A stretch of 64,000 bases of DNA from Kribbella sandramycini (GTDB lineage: Bacteria > Actinomycetota > Actinomycetes > Propionibacteriales > Kribbellaceae): assembly GCF_013131805.1 (NCBI RefSeq), contig NZ_JABJRC010000005.1, positions 310,001 to 374,000 of the forward strand, given 5' to 3'. The position numbers and the translations under genes are program-made. Position 1 is the first letter of the stretch. Each line of letters opens with the position of its first letter. Under the pieces are notes generated by a model. That model was not told the DNA's origin and did no database searches. It worked only from the letters and a program-made list of their open reading frames with translations. Positions 23,850-32,728 of the stretch are shown here, piece by piece.

Positions 23850-24476
23850 CTACCTACCCAGGAGGTAGGTGGTGGGGTTGGGTGGGGCGCCGGCGTCCAG
23901 CCAGCGGTGGAAGCCTTCGGGGTTGCGGCGTTCGAACTCGTCGAGGCAGATGCGGCGGACTTCGGCGACGGCTTGGCGGTCGCGGAAGTCGGCGCCTTGG
24001 GCGAGTTGGCCGGCGGTTTCGATCCAGACTTCGCAGAGTTCGGTGGTGGTGAGGGGGCATTTGAGGCTGGCGATGAGGGCTTCGTCCTCGAGGAGCTGCT
24101 CTTCGGTGAGGCGGCGGATGCGGCGCTGACGCCGGGAGGGGCGGGGCGCGCGGTCGGGGACGGCAAGGTCGATCAGGGTGAAGACCACCGCACCGGCCAG
24201 GAGGGCGGCGAGGCCGAAGGCGCCCAGGGCGACCAGGCGGACCAGGCCGGGGAGGGCGAGGACGCCGGTGGCGGCGAAGCCGGCGACGACCCAGGGGGTG
24301 TACTCCGGGGAGTCCTCGACGACGTACCGGATGACGGCGGCCAGCGGCCAGACGATGCCGAACACGGTGAGTAGCAGCAGGGTCGCGCCCAGTGGACCCA
24401 GCAGGAGCACGCCGGACAGGGCGCCGACCGTCGCGGCACCCAGCCCAGCGGCCATCGCCACCCGCTGCACACTCAC
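23850..24476 (-). CDS. Membrane protein of unknown function
   Basis: 208 aa from GTG 24476, six bases after GAGGTG; GTG 24485 is the other option. Four hydrophobic helices fill residues ~5-100 (LGAATVGALSGVLLLGPLGATLLLLTVFGI..., TPWVVAGFAATGVLALPGLVRLVALGAFGLAALLAGAVVFTLI). The C-terminal ~100 residues are cytoplasmic and charged (RRQRRIRRLTEEQLLEDEALIASL, AEVRRICLDEFERRNPEGFHRWL). It converges on Ku with 8 bp between stops. No family recognised. Confidence 0.75.
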   Translation of the reverse strand: MSVQRVAMAAGLGAATVGALSGVLLLGPLGATLLLLTVFGIVWPLAAVIRYVVEDSPEYTPWVVAGFAATGVLALPGLVRLVALGAFGLAALLAGAVVFTLIDLAVPDRAPRPSRRQRRIRRLTEEQLLEDEALIASLKCPLTTTELCEVWIETAGQLAQGADFRDRQAVAEVRRICLDEFERRNPEGFHRWLDAGAPPNPTTYLLGR

Positions 24477-24603
24477 TGCGCCCACCTCACGTCAATCCCC
24501 ACCCGCTACTTCGACAACGAACGGCTCGCTTCCACCGTTCCCCGAACAAAGACGTCTGGAACGTGCCGAAAGGTTGTCATCGCGGGCGGGCCGACACCAG
24601 AGC

Positions 24604-25905
24604 TCAGGCCGTGACGGGCTCCTCCGCCGGTGTGTCGAGCGGGTTCGCCAGCTCGTCGGACGGCATCCGGCCGAAGTAGACGACCGCGATCGAGACCAGC
24701 GCCGGACCGATCCCGGCGATCAGGAAGACCGCCGTCAGCCCGACCAGCGCACCGGCCGGCCCGGCCAGCGCCATCGAGACCGGCATCAGCAGCAGCGAGA
24801 CGAAGAAGTCCAGGCTGGCGATCCGGCCGCGCAGGTGGTCCGGGACGCGACGCTGCAGCAGCGTCCCCCAGATCACCATCGCCGCCGATCCGGTGGCCCC
24901 GACCAGCGCCGCGCCGGCCATCATCACCCAGAGGTCGCCGGCGAAGCCCATCACGACCATCGGGATCGACCCGAACCCCCACATCAGCGTCATGATCGTC
25001 AGGTACCGCCGCGGCAGGCTGCGCGACGAGATCAGCAACGCGCCGACCGCACCGCCGATACCGAACGCCGCCAGCACCAGCCCGAACTCGGACGCCCCGC
25101 CACCCAACTGGTCCTTCACCGCGAACGGCAGCAGCACCTCCAGCGGCCCGAGGATCAGCAGCACGAACACCGTGCCGAACAGCAGCGACGCCAGCAACCA
25201 GCGCGTCTGCCGGACGTAGCCCCAGCCCTCGCGAATATCGGCGAACATCGCCCGCACCCCGGTCGGCTGCTCACCCTCCTCGGCAACCTCCTCGACGTCG
25301 GCCGCAGGCATCCGCATCGCGAGCACACACCCCGCCGAGAAGAAGTACGTGAACGCGGCGACCAGGATCGCGAACCCCGGCGACAGCGCCGCGATCGCCA
25401 ACCCACCGAGCGCCGGCCCGGTCGCCTGCTGGGCGAGCGGCCGCAGCGTGCCCTCCAGCCCGTTGGCCGCAAGCAACTCCTCAGCGGGGAGCAGCTTCGG
25501 CACCAGCGCCGTGTACGCCGGGATCAGGAATGCCTCGCCGGCGCCGATCAGCACCGCCGCCGCTGCCAGCTGCCAGACCTCCAGAAGCTCGCTCAGCGCA
25601 AGCCCGGCAACCACCAACAGCACCACACCCCGGACGACGTCCGCCGCGACCATCACGCTGCGCTGCGACAGCCGGTCGGCCGCGATGCCGCCGAACAGCA
25701 CACAGACCACCAGACCGATGCTGTATGCCGTCGTGACCACCGACAGCTGGACCGGACCGCCACCCAGCTCGATCACCTGCCAGGCCAGCGCGACCAGCCA
25801 CAGGCCACTGCCCAGCAGCGCCACTGCCAGACCGGTCCACAGCAATCGGTAGTTGCGGTGCCGGAGCGGCCGAACCGCCTTCCAGCCCGTACCTGCCTCG
25901 CTCAC
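24604..25905 (-). CDS. MFS transporter (MFS_3/Tet-like exporter)
   Basis: 433 aa from GTG 25905, with GGAGG about eight bases upstream. Twelve helices are expected, the first at YRLLWTGLAVALLGSGLWLVALAWQV; FGGIAADRLSQR matches the loop 2-3 motif. The resemblance to enterobactin exporter-like and macrolide-efflux MFS proteins suggests drug or metabolite export. It is divergent from a MarR gene; the shared spacer contains a palindrome between its -35 and -10, so repression by MarR is likely. Confidence 0.9.
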   Translation of the reverse strand: MSEAGTGWKAVRPLRHRNYRLLWTGLAVALLGSGLWLVALAWQVIELGGGPVQLSVVTTAYSIGLVVCVLFGGIAADRLSQRSVMVAADVVRGVVLLVVAGLALSELLEVWQLAAAAVLIGAGEAFLIPAYTALVPKLLPAEELLAANGLEGTLRPLAQQATGPALGGLAIAALSPGFAILVAAFTYFFSAGCVLAMRMPAADVEEVAEEGEQPTGVRAMFADIREGWGYVRQTRWLLASLLFGTVFVLLILGPLEVLLPFAVKDQLGGGASEFGLVLAAFGIGGAVGALLISSRSLPRRYLTIMTLMWGFGSIPMVVMGFAGDLWVMMAGAALVGATGSAAMVIWGTLLQRRVPDHLRGRIASLDFFVSLLLMPVSMALAGPAGALVGLTAVFLIAGIGPALVSIAVVYFGRMPSDELANPLDTPAEEPVTA

Positions 25906-25952
25906 GACCTGCCTCCGTTCTCGTCCGTCCGAGTCTCGCACCCGGTCCAGAC

Positions 25953-25983
25953 AGGATACGCAGATGAACAGTTCACGCGTCAA
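25953..25983 (-). promoter_or_regulatory. MFS gene promoter with MarR-type operator in the spacer
   Basis: On the minus strand TTGACG (25978-25983) and TATCCT (25953-25958) form a -35/-10 pair with 19-bp spacing. TGAAC-A-GTTCA (25965-25975), an 11-bp palindrome, lies between them, the classic place for a repressor. The adjacent MarR protein is the natural candidate. Confidence 0.5.
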
Positions 25984-26021
25984 CGGTTTATTTGTGCACG
26001 CCGCGACGTACACTTCCCGGT

Positions 26022-26495
26022 ATGGCGCAGGAGATGACTCCCACACAACTCCAGGCCTGGCGAGCGCTCTACCGCGCGGACACGCTGTTGTTCACGCATA
26101 TCGAGAACACGCTCCGGGCCAGGCTGAAGATGAGCTACTTCGAGCACGAGGTGCTCCGGATCCTGGACGCCGCCGGCGGCCGGCTCCGGATGGCGCCGCT
26201 GGCCGAACAGCTGATGATCTCGCGCAGCGGCGCGACCCGGCTGGTCGGCAAACTCGAGGAGAAGGACGGGTACGTCGCCCGCCGGAACACCCCCGAGGAC
26301 CGGCGCGCGACCTGGGCCGAGCTGACCGACGACGGCCGGAAGGCGCTGAAAGAGGCTCAACCCGTGGTCGAGGCTGTGGTCGCGACGTTCTTCGCGGATC
26401 ATGTATCGAATGAGGACCTTCGCGCCGCGAGCCGGATCCTGGACGTGCTGGCCGACGCCAACCCGAACGACGACGGTTTCGACTGCGGCCTCTAG
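26022..26495 (+). CDS. MarR-family transcriptional regulator
   Basis: 157 aa. The winged helix (about 35-105) includes MSYFEHEVLRILDAAGGRLRMAPLAEQLMISRSGATRLVGKLEEKDGYVARR and the wing EDRRATWAELTDDGR. No ribosome binding site precedes the ATG; TACACT at 26009-26014 suggests a leaderless start. It is divergent from the MFS gene and 24 bp upstream of the fused E1 gene, so it may control both. Confidence 0.92.
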   Translation: MAQEMTPTQLQAWRALYRADTLLFTHIENTLRARLKMSYFEHEVLRILDAAGGRLRMAPLAEQLMISRSGATRLVGKLEEKDGYVARRNTPEDRRATWAELTDDGRKALKEAQPVVEAVVATFFADHVSNEDLRAASRILDVLADANPNDDGFDCGL

Positions 26496-26519
26496 CCCCC
26501 GAACCCCGCGGACCTGCCG

Positions 26520-28622
26520 ATGACCTCGGTCGACCAGCGGTTCGCCGACCGCGTCCGCGCCCTCCAACCCGCCCCCTGCGACTACCCGGCCGAGTTGCTG
26601 CGCAGCCTGTACGACGCGCAACTCGGCAGTCGGCATGCGGATCTGGCCGCGCGCTGGCTGCAATCCCAGGGCCAGGGCTTCTACACGATCGGCTCCGCGG
26701 GCCATGAGGGCAACGCGGCCGTCGCGGCCGCACTCCGGCCGACCGACCCCGCCCTGCTGCACTACCGCTCCGGCGCGTTCTACCTGGCCCGCGCCGAGCA
26801 GTGCGGCGCGAAGGACGGCCTGCGCGACATCCTGCTCGGCGTCGCCGCCGCCACCAGCGAGCCGATCGCAGGCGGCCGGCACAAGGTGTTCGGCCGGCAC
26901 GACCTGGCGATCATCCCGCAGACGTCGACCATCGCGTCCCACCTGCCGCGGGCGATGGGCGTCGCGTTCTCGATGAATCGCGCGGCGAAGCTCGGCGTCC
27001 CGTCCCCCTGGCCGGCGGACGCGATCGTCGTGACCAGCTTCGGCGACGCCTCGGCCAACCACTCGACCGCCACCGGCGCGATCAACGCGGCGCTGCACGC
27101 GTCGTACCAGGGCCTGCCGATGCCGCTGCTGCTGGTCTGCGAGGACAACGGCCTCGGCATCAGCGTCCGGACGCCGGACGGCTGGATCAAGCAGGCCTAC
27201 GGCCATCGCCCCGGCCTCCGGTACTTCGATGCCGACGGCACCGATCTGGCCGCGACCCTGGAGATGACGACCGAGGCGGCGACGTTCGTCCGTCGCAACC
27301 GGCGTCCGGCGTTCCTCCGGTTGCGGACCGTCCGGCTGCTCGGCCACGCCGGGTCGGACGTCGAGGCGGCGTACCGGAGTCCGGCCGAGATCGCCGCCGA
27401 GGAAGAGCTGGATCCCCTGCTCGGGACGGCGAAACGCCTGCTCGGCGCGGGTCTCGGCGTCGACGAGGTGATCGAGCGCTACGAAGAGAAGCGGGCCGAG
27501 GCGATGCGAATCGCGGCCGAAGTAGCTGGTCTGCCGCAACTCTCGTCGGCCGAGATCGTCGCGGCGCCACTGCGCTTCCCGGAGCCGGAGGTCGTCGCCG
27601 ATGCCCTCCCCCAGCTGAGCCGCGCCACAGACCGACTGACACTGAGTCAGTCGATCAACCGCGCGCTGGCCGACGTCCTCGCGGCCTACCCGGAGGCGAT
27701 GGTGTTCGGGGAGGACGTCGGGCGCAAAGGCGGCGTGTACGGCGTCACCCGCGGGCTGCAGAAGACGTTCGGCCCGGCCCGGGTCTTCGACACCCTGCTC
27801 GACGAGCAGTCGATCCTCGGTCTCGCGCTCGGCGCGGGCGTCTCCGGGCTGCTCCCGCTGCCCGAGATCCAGTACCTGGCCTATCTGCACAACGCCGAGG
27901 ACCAACTGCGCGGCGAGGCGGCGTCACTGAAGTTCTTCTCCCAGGAGCAGTACAAGAACCCGATGGTGTTGCGGATCGCCGGCTACGGCTACCAGAAGGG
28001 TTTCGGCGGCCACTTCCACAACGACGACGCGATCGCCGTCCTCCGCGACATCCCCGGCATCGTGATCGCCTCGCCGTCCCGACCGGACGACGCGGCCGCG
28101 ATGCTGCTCACCTGCGCGGCCGCTGCGCGCGCTTCAGGCACGGTCAGCGTCTTCCTGGAGCCGATCGCGCTCTACCACCGCCGCGATCTGTACGACGAAG
28201 CGGACGACGCGTGGGCGACGCCGTACCCGACCGCGCCCGTCCCACTCGGCCGCGGCCGCACGTACGGCGGGGGCACCGAGCTGACCCTGGTGACCTTCGG
28301 CAACGGCGTACCGATGAGCCTGCGGGTCGCGGCGCGCGTTCCGGGGGTGCGGGTACTCGATCTGCGCTGGCTGGCGCCGTTGCCGGTGGAGGATTTGTTG
28401 CGCGAGGCAACAGCTACCGGGCGGGTGCTGGTCGTCGACGAGACCCGGCGCTCGGGCGGCGTCTCCGAGGGCATCCTGGCCGCGCTGGTCGACCACGGCT
28501 TCACCGGCCGGATGGCCCGCGTGACCAGCTACGACTCGTACGTCCCACTCGGCGCGGCCGCGCACCACGTCCTGCTCGACGAGGCGACCATCGAGAAGGC
28601 GGCGCGCGAACTGCTCAGCTGA
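26520..28622 (+). CDS. Fused alpha-beta E1 component of a 2-oxoacid dehydrogenase
   Basis: 700 aa. The first half is an E1-alpha domain with the thiamine diphosphate motif GDASANHSTATGAINAA (Gly175, Asp176) ending at CEDN. The second half, from about residue 375, is E1-beta (INRALADVLAAYPEAMVFGEDVGRKGGVYGVTRGL, catalytic Glu398; LPEIQYLAYLHNAEDQLRGEAA). Branched-chain or acetoin-type E1 enzymes are usually two genes; fused forms occur. It decarboxylates a 2-oxoacid and passes the acyl group to E2 lipoyl. No E2 or E3 gene is adjacent, so they must lie elsewhere. Its stop overlaps the convergent DUF1992 gene by 8 bp. Confidence 0.9.
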   Translation: MTSVDQRFADRVRALQPAPCDYPAELLRSLYDAQLGSRHADLAARWLQSQGQGFYTIGSAGHEGNAAVAAALRPTDPALLHYRSGAFYLARAEQCGAKDGLRDILLGVAAATSEPIAGGRHKVFGRHDLAIIPQTSTIASHLPRAMGVAFSMNRAAKLGVPSPWPADAIVVTSFGDASANHSTATGAINAALHASYQGLPMPLLLVCEDNGLGISVRTPDGWIKQAYGHRPGLRYFDADGTDLAATLEMTTEAATFVRRNRRPAFLRLRTVRLLGHAGSDVEAAYRSPAEIAAEEELDPLLGTAKRLLGAGLGVDEVIERYEEKRAEAMRIAAEVAGLPQLSSAEIVAAPLRFPEPEVVADALPQLSRATDRLTLSQSINRALADVLAAYPEAMVFGEDVGRKGGVYGVTRGLQKTFGPARVFDTLLDEQSILGLALGAGVSGLLPLPEIQYLAYLHNAEDQLRGEAASLKFFSQEQYKNPMVLRIAGYGYQKGFGGHFHNDDAIAVLRDIPGIVIASPSRPDDAAAMLLTCAAAARASGTVSVFLEPIALYHRRDLYDEADDAWATPYPTAPVPLGRGRTYGGGTELTLVTFGNGVPMSLRVAARVPGVRVLDLRWLAPLPVEDLLREATATGRVLVVDETRRSGGVSEGILAALVDHGFTGRMARVTSYDSYVPLGAAAHHVLLDEATIEKAARELLS

Positions 28623-29097
28623 ACAACCGCTGCCAGATCGACCGGCGCCGCGGCCGCTCGGCGGCGACGCCGGCCTCGGTGCGCTCGACCGGCGGACCGT
28701 CGTGATCCATCCGCCACTGGGCGATCACGGCCGCCTCGTCGACCTTGCCGACCGGGACCACCGGGCCGGTGGTGTCGCGGATCGCGAGCAGGATCCGCCG
28801 GTTCAGATCCGTCAGGTACTCGCGCACCTCGGACTCGCGGCGCATCTTCGCCACCGTCTCGGCGACCTTCTGCTTCTCCTTGCGGAGCAGCACCGCGGGC
28901 GGCAGCAGCGCTTCGGAGTCCAGATTCTCCCGCTTGATGAAATCCTTCACCCACCAGTCGGGATCATGTTTGTCCGCGAGTTTCAGCGGCTTCCCGGCCC
29001 CGGGCAGGTCGTCGAACTCGCCGGCCTGCTCGGCTTCCTTGACCTGGTGGTCGACCCACTCCTGGAACGACACGTTCGGCGGTTTGCGGCTCGTCAT
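28615..29097 (-). CDS. DUF1992 (DnaJC28-like) protein
   Basis: 160 aa from ATG 29097. The conserved core is VSFQEWVDHQVKEAEQAGEFDDLPGAGKPLKL followed by DPDWWVKDFIKRENL, the signature of the DnaJ homologue subfamily C member 28 conserved domain. No J domain is present. The tail is charged (RPRRRSIWQRLF). Role unknown. Confidence 0.88.
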   Translation of the reverse strand: MTSRKPPNVSFQEWVDHQVKEAEQAGEFDDLPGAGKPLKLADKHDPDWWVKDFIKRENLDSEALLPPAVLLRKEKQKVAETVAKMRRESEVREYLTDLNRRILLAIRDTTGPVVPVGKVDEAAVIAQWRMDHDGPPVERTEAGVAAERPRRRSIWQRLFS

Positions 29098-29150
29098 CGT
29101 CACACCTCGCTGTCTCATCGACAGGTTACTCCGGGCACCCATCCTACGAG

Positions 29151-29188
29151 CTTGTGAACGCAATCACAAGGACGAATCCCTCTACAGT
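29151..29188 (+). promoter_or_regulatory. CRP/GlxR-type site and -10 upstream of the aldehyde dehydrogenase operon
   Basis: CTTGTGA-ACGCAA-TCACAAG (29151-29170) has perfect 7-bp arms and contains TGTGA-N6-TCACA, the CRP-family consensus. TACAGT (29183-29188) is a plausible -10, placing the dyad centre near -34 from the start of transcription, so the bound regulator could activate or block. The gene start is 46 bp downstream. Confidence 0.6.
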
Positions 29189-29215
29189 GGGCTCACCGTC
29201 CGAGAGGGGAATGCG

Positions 29216-30760
29216 ATGGCTGTCGAGGTGCTGTCCGTGGTGGCCGGCGAGCGGGTCGCGGAGGTGGTTCGGCGCAGCGAGTCGACCAATCCGGCGCGGC
29301 TGGCCGAGGTGGTCGGGACAGTGGGGAGCGCGGCGCCCGAGGTGTTCGTCCGAGCCGCGCAGGCGGCTCGGGACGCGCAGCGGGCCTGGGCTGCGACGCC
29401 GGCGCCCCAGCGCGGCCAGGTGATTGCGAACGTCGGCCGGCTGTTCACCGCGAACAAGGAGCGGCTGGCCGCCCTGGTCACCCGGGAGATCGGGAAGCCG
29501 ATCGCCGAGGCGCGCGGCGAGGTGCAGGAGATCATCGACACCTGCGACTTCTTCATCGGCGAGGGCCGGCGGCTCTACGGGCAGACCGTGCCGTCGGAGA
29601 TGCCGGACAAGCAGCTGTTCACGTTCCGGCGCCCGATCGGGACGGTCGCGGTGATCTCGGCCGGCAACTTCCCGGTCGCCGTCCCGTCCTGGTACATCGT
29701 CCCGGCGCTGCTCTGCGGCAACACGGTCGTCTGGAAGCCCGCGGAGTACTCCTCGGTGGTCTCCGACGCGTTCTACGAGATCTTTGCGCACGGCGGCGTA
29801 CCGGCCGGCGTCCTCAACGTCGTGTACGCCGACGGCCCGGACACGTTCGCCGGGTTGGAGCAGGCATTGGGGGCCGGGCTGATCGACAAGGTCGGCTTCA
29901 CCGGCTCCAGCGCGGTCGGGACGCAGATCGGCGAGCTGTGCGGCCGGCATCTGCAGACGCCCTGTCTGGAGCTGGGCGGGAAGAATCCGATGGTGATCAG
30001 CGCCCAGGCCGACCTCGACCTGGCCGTCGAAGGCGCGCTCTTCTCCGGTTTCGGCACCGCCGGTCAGCGCTGTACGTCGCTCGGCACGGTGATCGTTCAC
30101 GAGTCCGTGCACGACGAGTTCGTCGAGCGGTTTGCCGCGGCCGTCGCGGCGGCGCCGATGGGCGACCCGACGCAGGATGTCCTGTTCGGCCCGTTGCTGG
30201 ACGAGAAGTTCGCGGCCGGCTTCGAGAAGTCGCTGGGCTGGATCGCGGCCCACCACACGGTGCTCGGCGCGACCGGGCGGGTCGGCGCCGACAACCCGCG
30301 CCCGGGTTTCGTCGGCGATCCGGCGGCCGGGCTGTTCTACCACCCGGTGATCGTGGACGGCGTCCGCCCGGACGACGAGCTGTTCCGCAACGAGACGTTC
30401 GGCCCGATCGTCGGCGTCACGACGTACGCGACCCTCGACGAAGCGATTGCCTTGGGCAACAAGCCTGGATACGGGTTGTCCAGCTCGATCTACACGACCG
30501 ATCCGAACGAGGCGTTCCGGTTCGCGCAGGGCATCTCGGCCGGCATGGTGAGTGTGAACAACTCGACCTCCGGCGCCGAGGCGCATCTGCCGTTCGGCGG
30601 GAACGGCAAATCCGGTAACGGCTCGCGGCAGAGCGGGATCTGGGTGCTCGACCAGTTCACCCGCTGGCAGTCCATGAACTGGGACTACTCCGGAAAGCTG
30701 CAGAAGGCGCAGATGGATACCGAGACCGTCGCGGCGGATCTCGACTTCCTGCTGCCGTGA
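29216..30760 (+). CDS. Aldehyde dehydrogenase, ALDH7/semialdehyde type
   Basis: 514 aa from ATG 29216, after GAGAGGGG. NAD(P)+-dependent fold: RRPIGTVAVISAGNFPVAVPSW, VGFTGSSAVG for the cofactor, general base Glu252 in CLELGGKNP, nucleophile Cys286 in GTAGQRCTSLG. The latter resembles ALDH7-type alpha-aminoadipic semialdehyde/piperideine-6-carboxylate dehydrogenases more than betaine-aldehyde types. The FAD oxidase gene overlaps its stop by 4 bp, so product and substrate probably pass between the two enzymes: oxidase makes an imine or semialdehyde, this enzyme oxidises it to the acid. Confidence 0.9.
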   Translation: MAVEVLSVVAGERVAEVVRRSESTNPARLAEVVGTVGSAAPEVFVRAAQAARDAQRAWAATPAPQRGQVIANVGRLFTANKERLAALVTREIGKPIAEARGEVQEIIDTCDFFIGEGRRLYGQTVPSEMPDKQLFTFRRPIGTVAVISAGNFPVAVPSWYIVPALLCGNTVVWKPAEYSSVVSDAFYEIFAHGGVPAGVLNVVYADGPDTFAGLEQALGAGLIDKVGFTGSSAVGTQIGELCGRHLQTPCLELGGKNPMVISAQADLDLAVEGALFSGFGTAGQRCTSLGTVIVHESVHDEFVERFAAAVAAAPMGDPTQDVLFGPLLDEKFAAGFEKSLGWIAAHHTVLGATGRVGADNPRPGFVGDPAAGLFYHPVIVDGVRPDDELFRNETFGPIVGVTTYATLDEAIALGNKPGYGLSSSIYTTDPNEAFRFAQGISAGMVSVNNSTSGAEAHLPFGGNGKSGNGSRQSGIWVLDQFTRWQSMNWDYSGKLQKAQMDTETVAADLDFLLP

Positions 30761-31914
30761 CCGCGCTGCCGGAGGCCGCCGAGGTGGTGATCATCGGCGG
30801 CGGGGTGATCGGGACGAGTATCGCGTTCCACCTGGCCGAGGCCGGGGTGGAGCGGGTGCTGCTGCTGGAGCGGAACGCGCTCGGCTCCGGCTCGACGTCG
30901 AAAGCCGCGGGCGGCGTCCGGGCGAACTTCTCCGACGACCTGAACATCGCGCTCGGCGCCCGCAGTCTGGCGGCATTCGCCGATTTCGCGCGCCGGCCCG
31001 GCCAGGAGATCGACCTGCACCGGGTCGGGTACCTGTTCCTGCTCGAGACCGACGACCAGCTGGAGCTGTTCCGGGAGAGCACGATCCGGCAGCGCGCGGT
31101 CGGGTTGCCGACCCGGATGGTCCGGGTCGAGGAGGCGCTCGAGCTGGCCCCGATCCTCGCGCCGGAGGGGCTGGCCGGCGCCTGTTTCTCCGCGGCCGAC
31201 GGGCACTGTACGCCGGAGTCCGTCGTCCTCGGGTACGCGACCGCGGCCCGGCGGCTCGGGGCGACGCTGCTGACCGGGTGCGACGTCCTCGAAGTCGATG
31301 CCATTGGCAACCGAATCAGCGCCGTCCGGACCAGCCTGGGCACTGTTCGGACGAGCACGGTGATCTGTGCGGCCGGGGCCTGGTCGACGGCGCTGGCCGC
31401 GCCGCTCGGGATCAACCTGCCGGTGACGCCGCTGCGCCGGCAGATCGTGGTCACCGAGCCGATCCCGGGGCTGCCGCCGAACATGCCGATGACGATCGAC
31501 TTCACCAGCTCGTACTACTTCCATCACGAGGGGCCCGGGCTACTGATCGGGATGTCCGACCCGGACGAGCTACCCGGCTTCCACCTGGACCGCAGCGACG
31601 CCTGGCTACCGCGGCTGACCGACGCGATCGAACGCCGGACGCCGTCGCTGCTGGATGTCGGCCTGAGCAGCGGCTGGGCCGGGCTGTACGAAGTGACGCC
31701 CGACCACGACGCCCTGATCGGCGAAGCGGGCGGGCTCTCCCGGTTCCTCTACGCGACCGGCTTCTCCGGGCACGGCTTCCTGCAAGGGCCGGCCGTCGGC
31801 GAGATCATCCGCGATCTCTACCTAGGACGCCGCCCCTTCGTCGACATCAGCCCGATGGACGCAAGCCGCTTCGGCACCACCGACATCCGCCGAGCCGAAC
31901 GAAATGTGGTCTGA
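30757..31914 (+). CDS. FAD-dependent amino-acid oxidase (DAO / sarcosine oxidase beta-like)
   Basis: 385 aa; GTG overlaps the previous stop (GTGA). The Rossmann motif is VVIIGGGVIGTSIAFHLAEAGVERVLLLER, then GSTSKAAGGVRANFSD as in sarcosine-oxidase-beta and glycine-oxidase-like enzymes. The C-terminus has GLYEVTPDHDALIGE and FLYATGFSGHGFLQGPAVGEII, the FAD-closing motif of the family. It oxidises a secondary or primary amine such as an N-methyl amino acid, proline-like or pipecolate-like substrate. Paired with the ALDH, a role in cyclic or N-alkyl amino acid catabolism is likely. Confidence 0.9.
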   Translation: MTALPEAAEVVIIGGGVIGTSIAFHLAEAGVERVLLLERNALGSGSTSKAAGGVRANFSDDLNIALGARSLAAFADFARRPGQEIDLHRVGYLFLLETDDQLELFRESTIRQRAVGLPTRMVRVEEALELAPILAPEGLAGACFSAADGHCTPESVVLGYATAARRLGATLLTGCDVLEVDAIGNRISAVRTSLGTVRTSTVICAAGAWSTALAAPLGINLPVTPLRRQIVVTEPIPGLPPNMPMTIDFTSSYYFHHEGPGLLIGMSDPDELPGFHLDRSDAWLPRLTDAIERRTPSLLDVGLSSGWAGLYEVTPDHDALIGEAGGLSRFLYATGFSGHGFLQGPAVGEIIRDLYLGRRPFVDISPMDASRFGTTDIRRAERNVV

Positions 31915-32544
31915 CTACGGGGTTTCTTCCCAGTTGTCGGGGTCGCAGAGCTCTGGGTCCCAGCCGCGGTCGATGCAGTACTGGCGGAGGATCTGCTCAC
32001 GGGTCGACGGGCGAGGGGACGTCGGTCGCGACGGCTTGACCGTCTTCGTCGTCGTGGTGACCGGGGTCGACGGTTTGACCTCTTGGGTCGGCCGCTCGCT
32101 GGTCTTGGTGCGGGTCGGGCGCTTGGTCGGCTCGGCCTTGACGCGCAGCGGGGTGGTAGTCGGCGTCCGGGAGGGTGTCGTCGTCGGCACCTTGGGCGGG
32201 GTGACGACCGGCTGCGAGGCGGACGGCGACGGGGTCGAGTTGTCGATCGAATTCGCGGCGCCGGTGTTCTTCGCGTCGCCGCCGAACAGGCCGACCGCGG
32301 ACAACGACCACACGATCACCCCGAGGACGGCGACCATCGCGCCGGCTCCGGCGTACACGGCCCGGCTGGACGGACCGGCGTACCGGCCGATCGGGCCACG
32401 GACCGGGTTGCCTTTGCCGTCGACCCAGAACTGCCAGTCGTCAGGGGCGGCCGGCCAGGACGGATCCGGGCGCCAGGTCTTCGGGGGAACCCAACTTCGG
32501 CGGGGCGGCGACGGCCAGGTCGGAGGGACCACGAACCGCTTCAA
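31915..32544 (-). CDS. Single-pass membrane protein with Thr/Pro-rich extracytoplasmic stalk
   Basis: 209 aa from TTG 32544, which has GGAGG six bases upstream; GTG 32568 adds eight residues. A Trp/Pro-rich N-terminal cytoplasmic part (PPKTWRPDPSWPAAPDDWQFW, reminiscent of DUF2510) precedes a helix (AVYAGAGAMVAVLGVIVWSLSAVGLFG, about 60-86). The external ~100-residue stalk is Thr/Pro/Lys-rich (TPPKVPTTTPSRTPTTTP...). It ends in a small domain with two Cys (ILRQYCIDRGWDPELCDPDNW). Unknown function, perhaps cell-wall contact. Confidence 0.75.
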   Translation of the reverse strand: MKRFVVPPTWPSPPRRSWVPPKTWRPDPSWPAAPDDWQFWVDGKGNPVRGPIGRYAGPSSRAVYAGAGAMVAVLGVIVWSLSAVGLFGGDAKNTGAANSIDNSTPSPSASQPVVTPPKVPTTTPSRTPTTTPLRVKAEPTKRPTRTKTSERPTQEVKPSTPVTTTTKTVKPSRPTSPRPSTREQILRQYCIDRGWDPELCDPDNWEETP

Positions 32545-32598
32545 CGACTTCCTCCAAGTCCACCGCACGCGCGCCAGGCTACTGGATACAGCCCGGCG

Positions 32599-32616
32599 CC
32601 TGACACCCTGGTCAGG
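32599..32616. promoter_or_regulatory. CCTGAC-N6-GTCAGG dyad
   Basis: Perfect 6-bp arms around ACCCTG lie 31 bp upstream of the minus-strand membrane protein start (GTG 32568). Operator-sized; no regulator is assigned. The rest of the 32617-32728 spacer shows nothing definite. Confidence 0.3.
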
Positions 32617-32728
32617 TCAGCTCTTCGTTAGATCTCCGCCCCCGCACTCTGTGAACGACACAACCCCGCCGCGAGCTACTTGCAACTCGATGGCGGTCAG
32701 CGTGTCGGGCTCGCTTTTTCGATCAACC

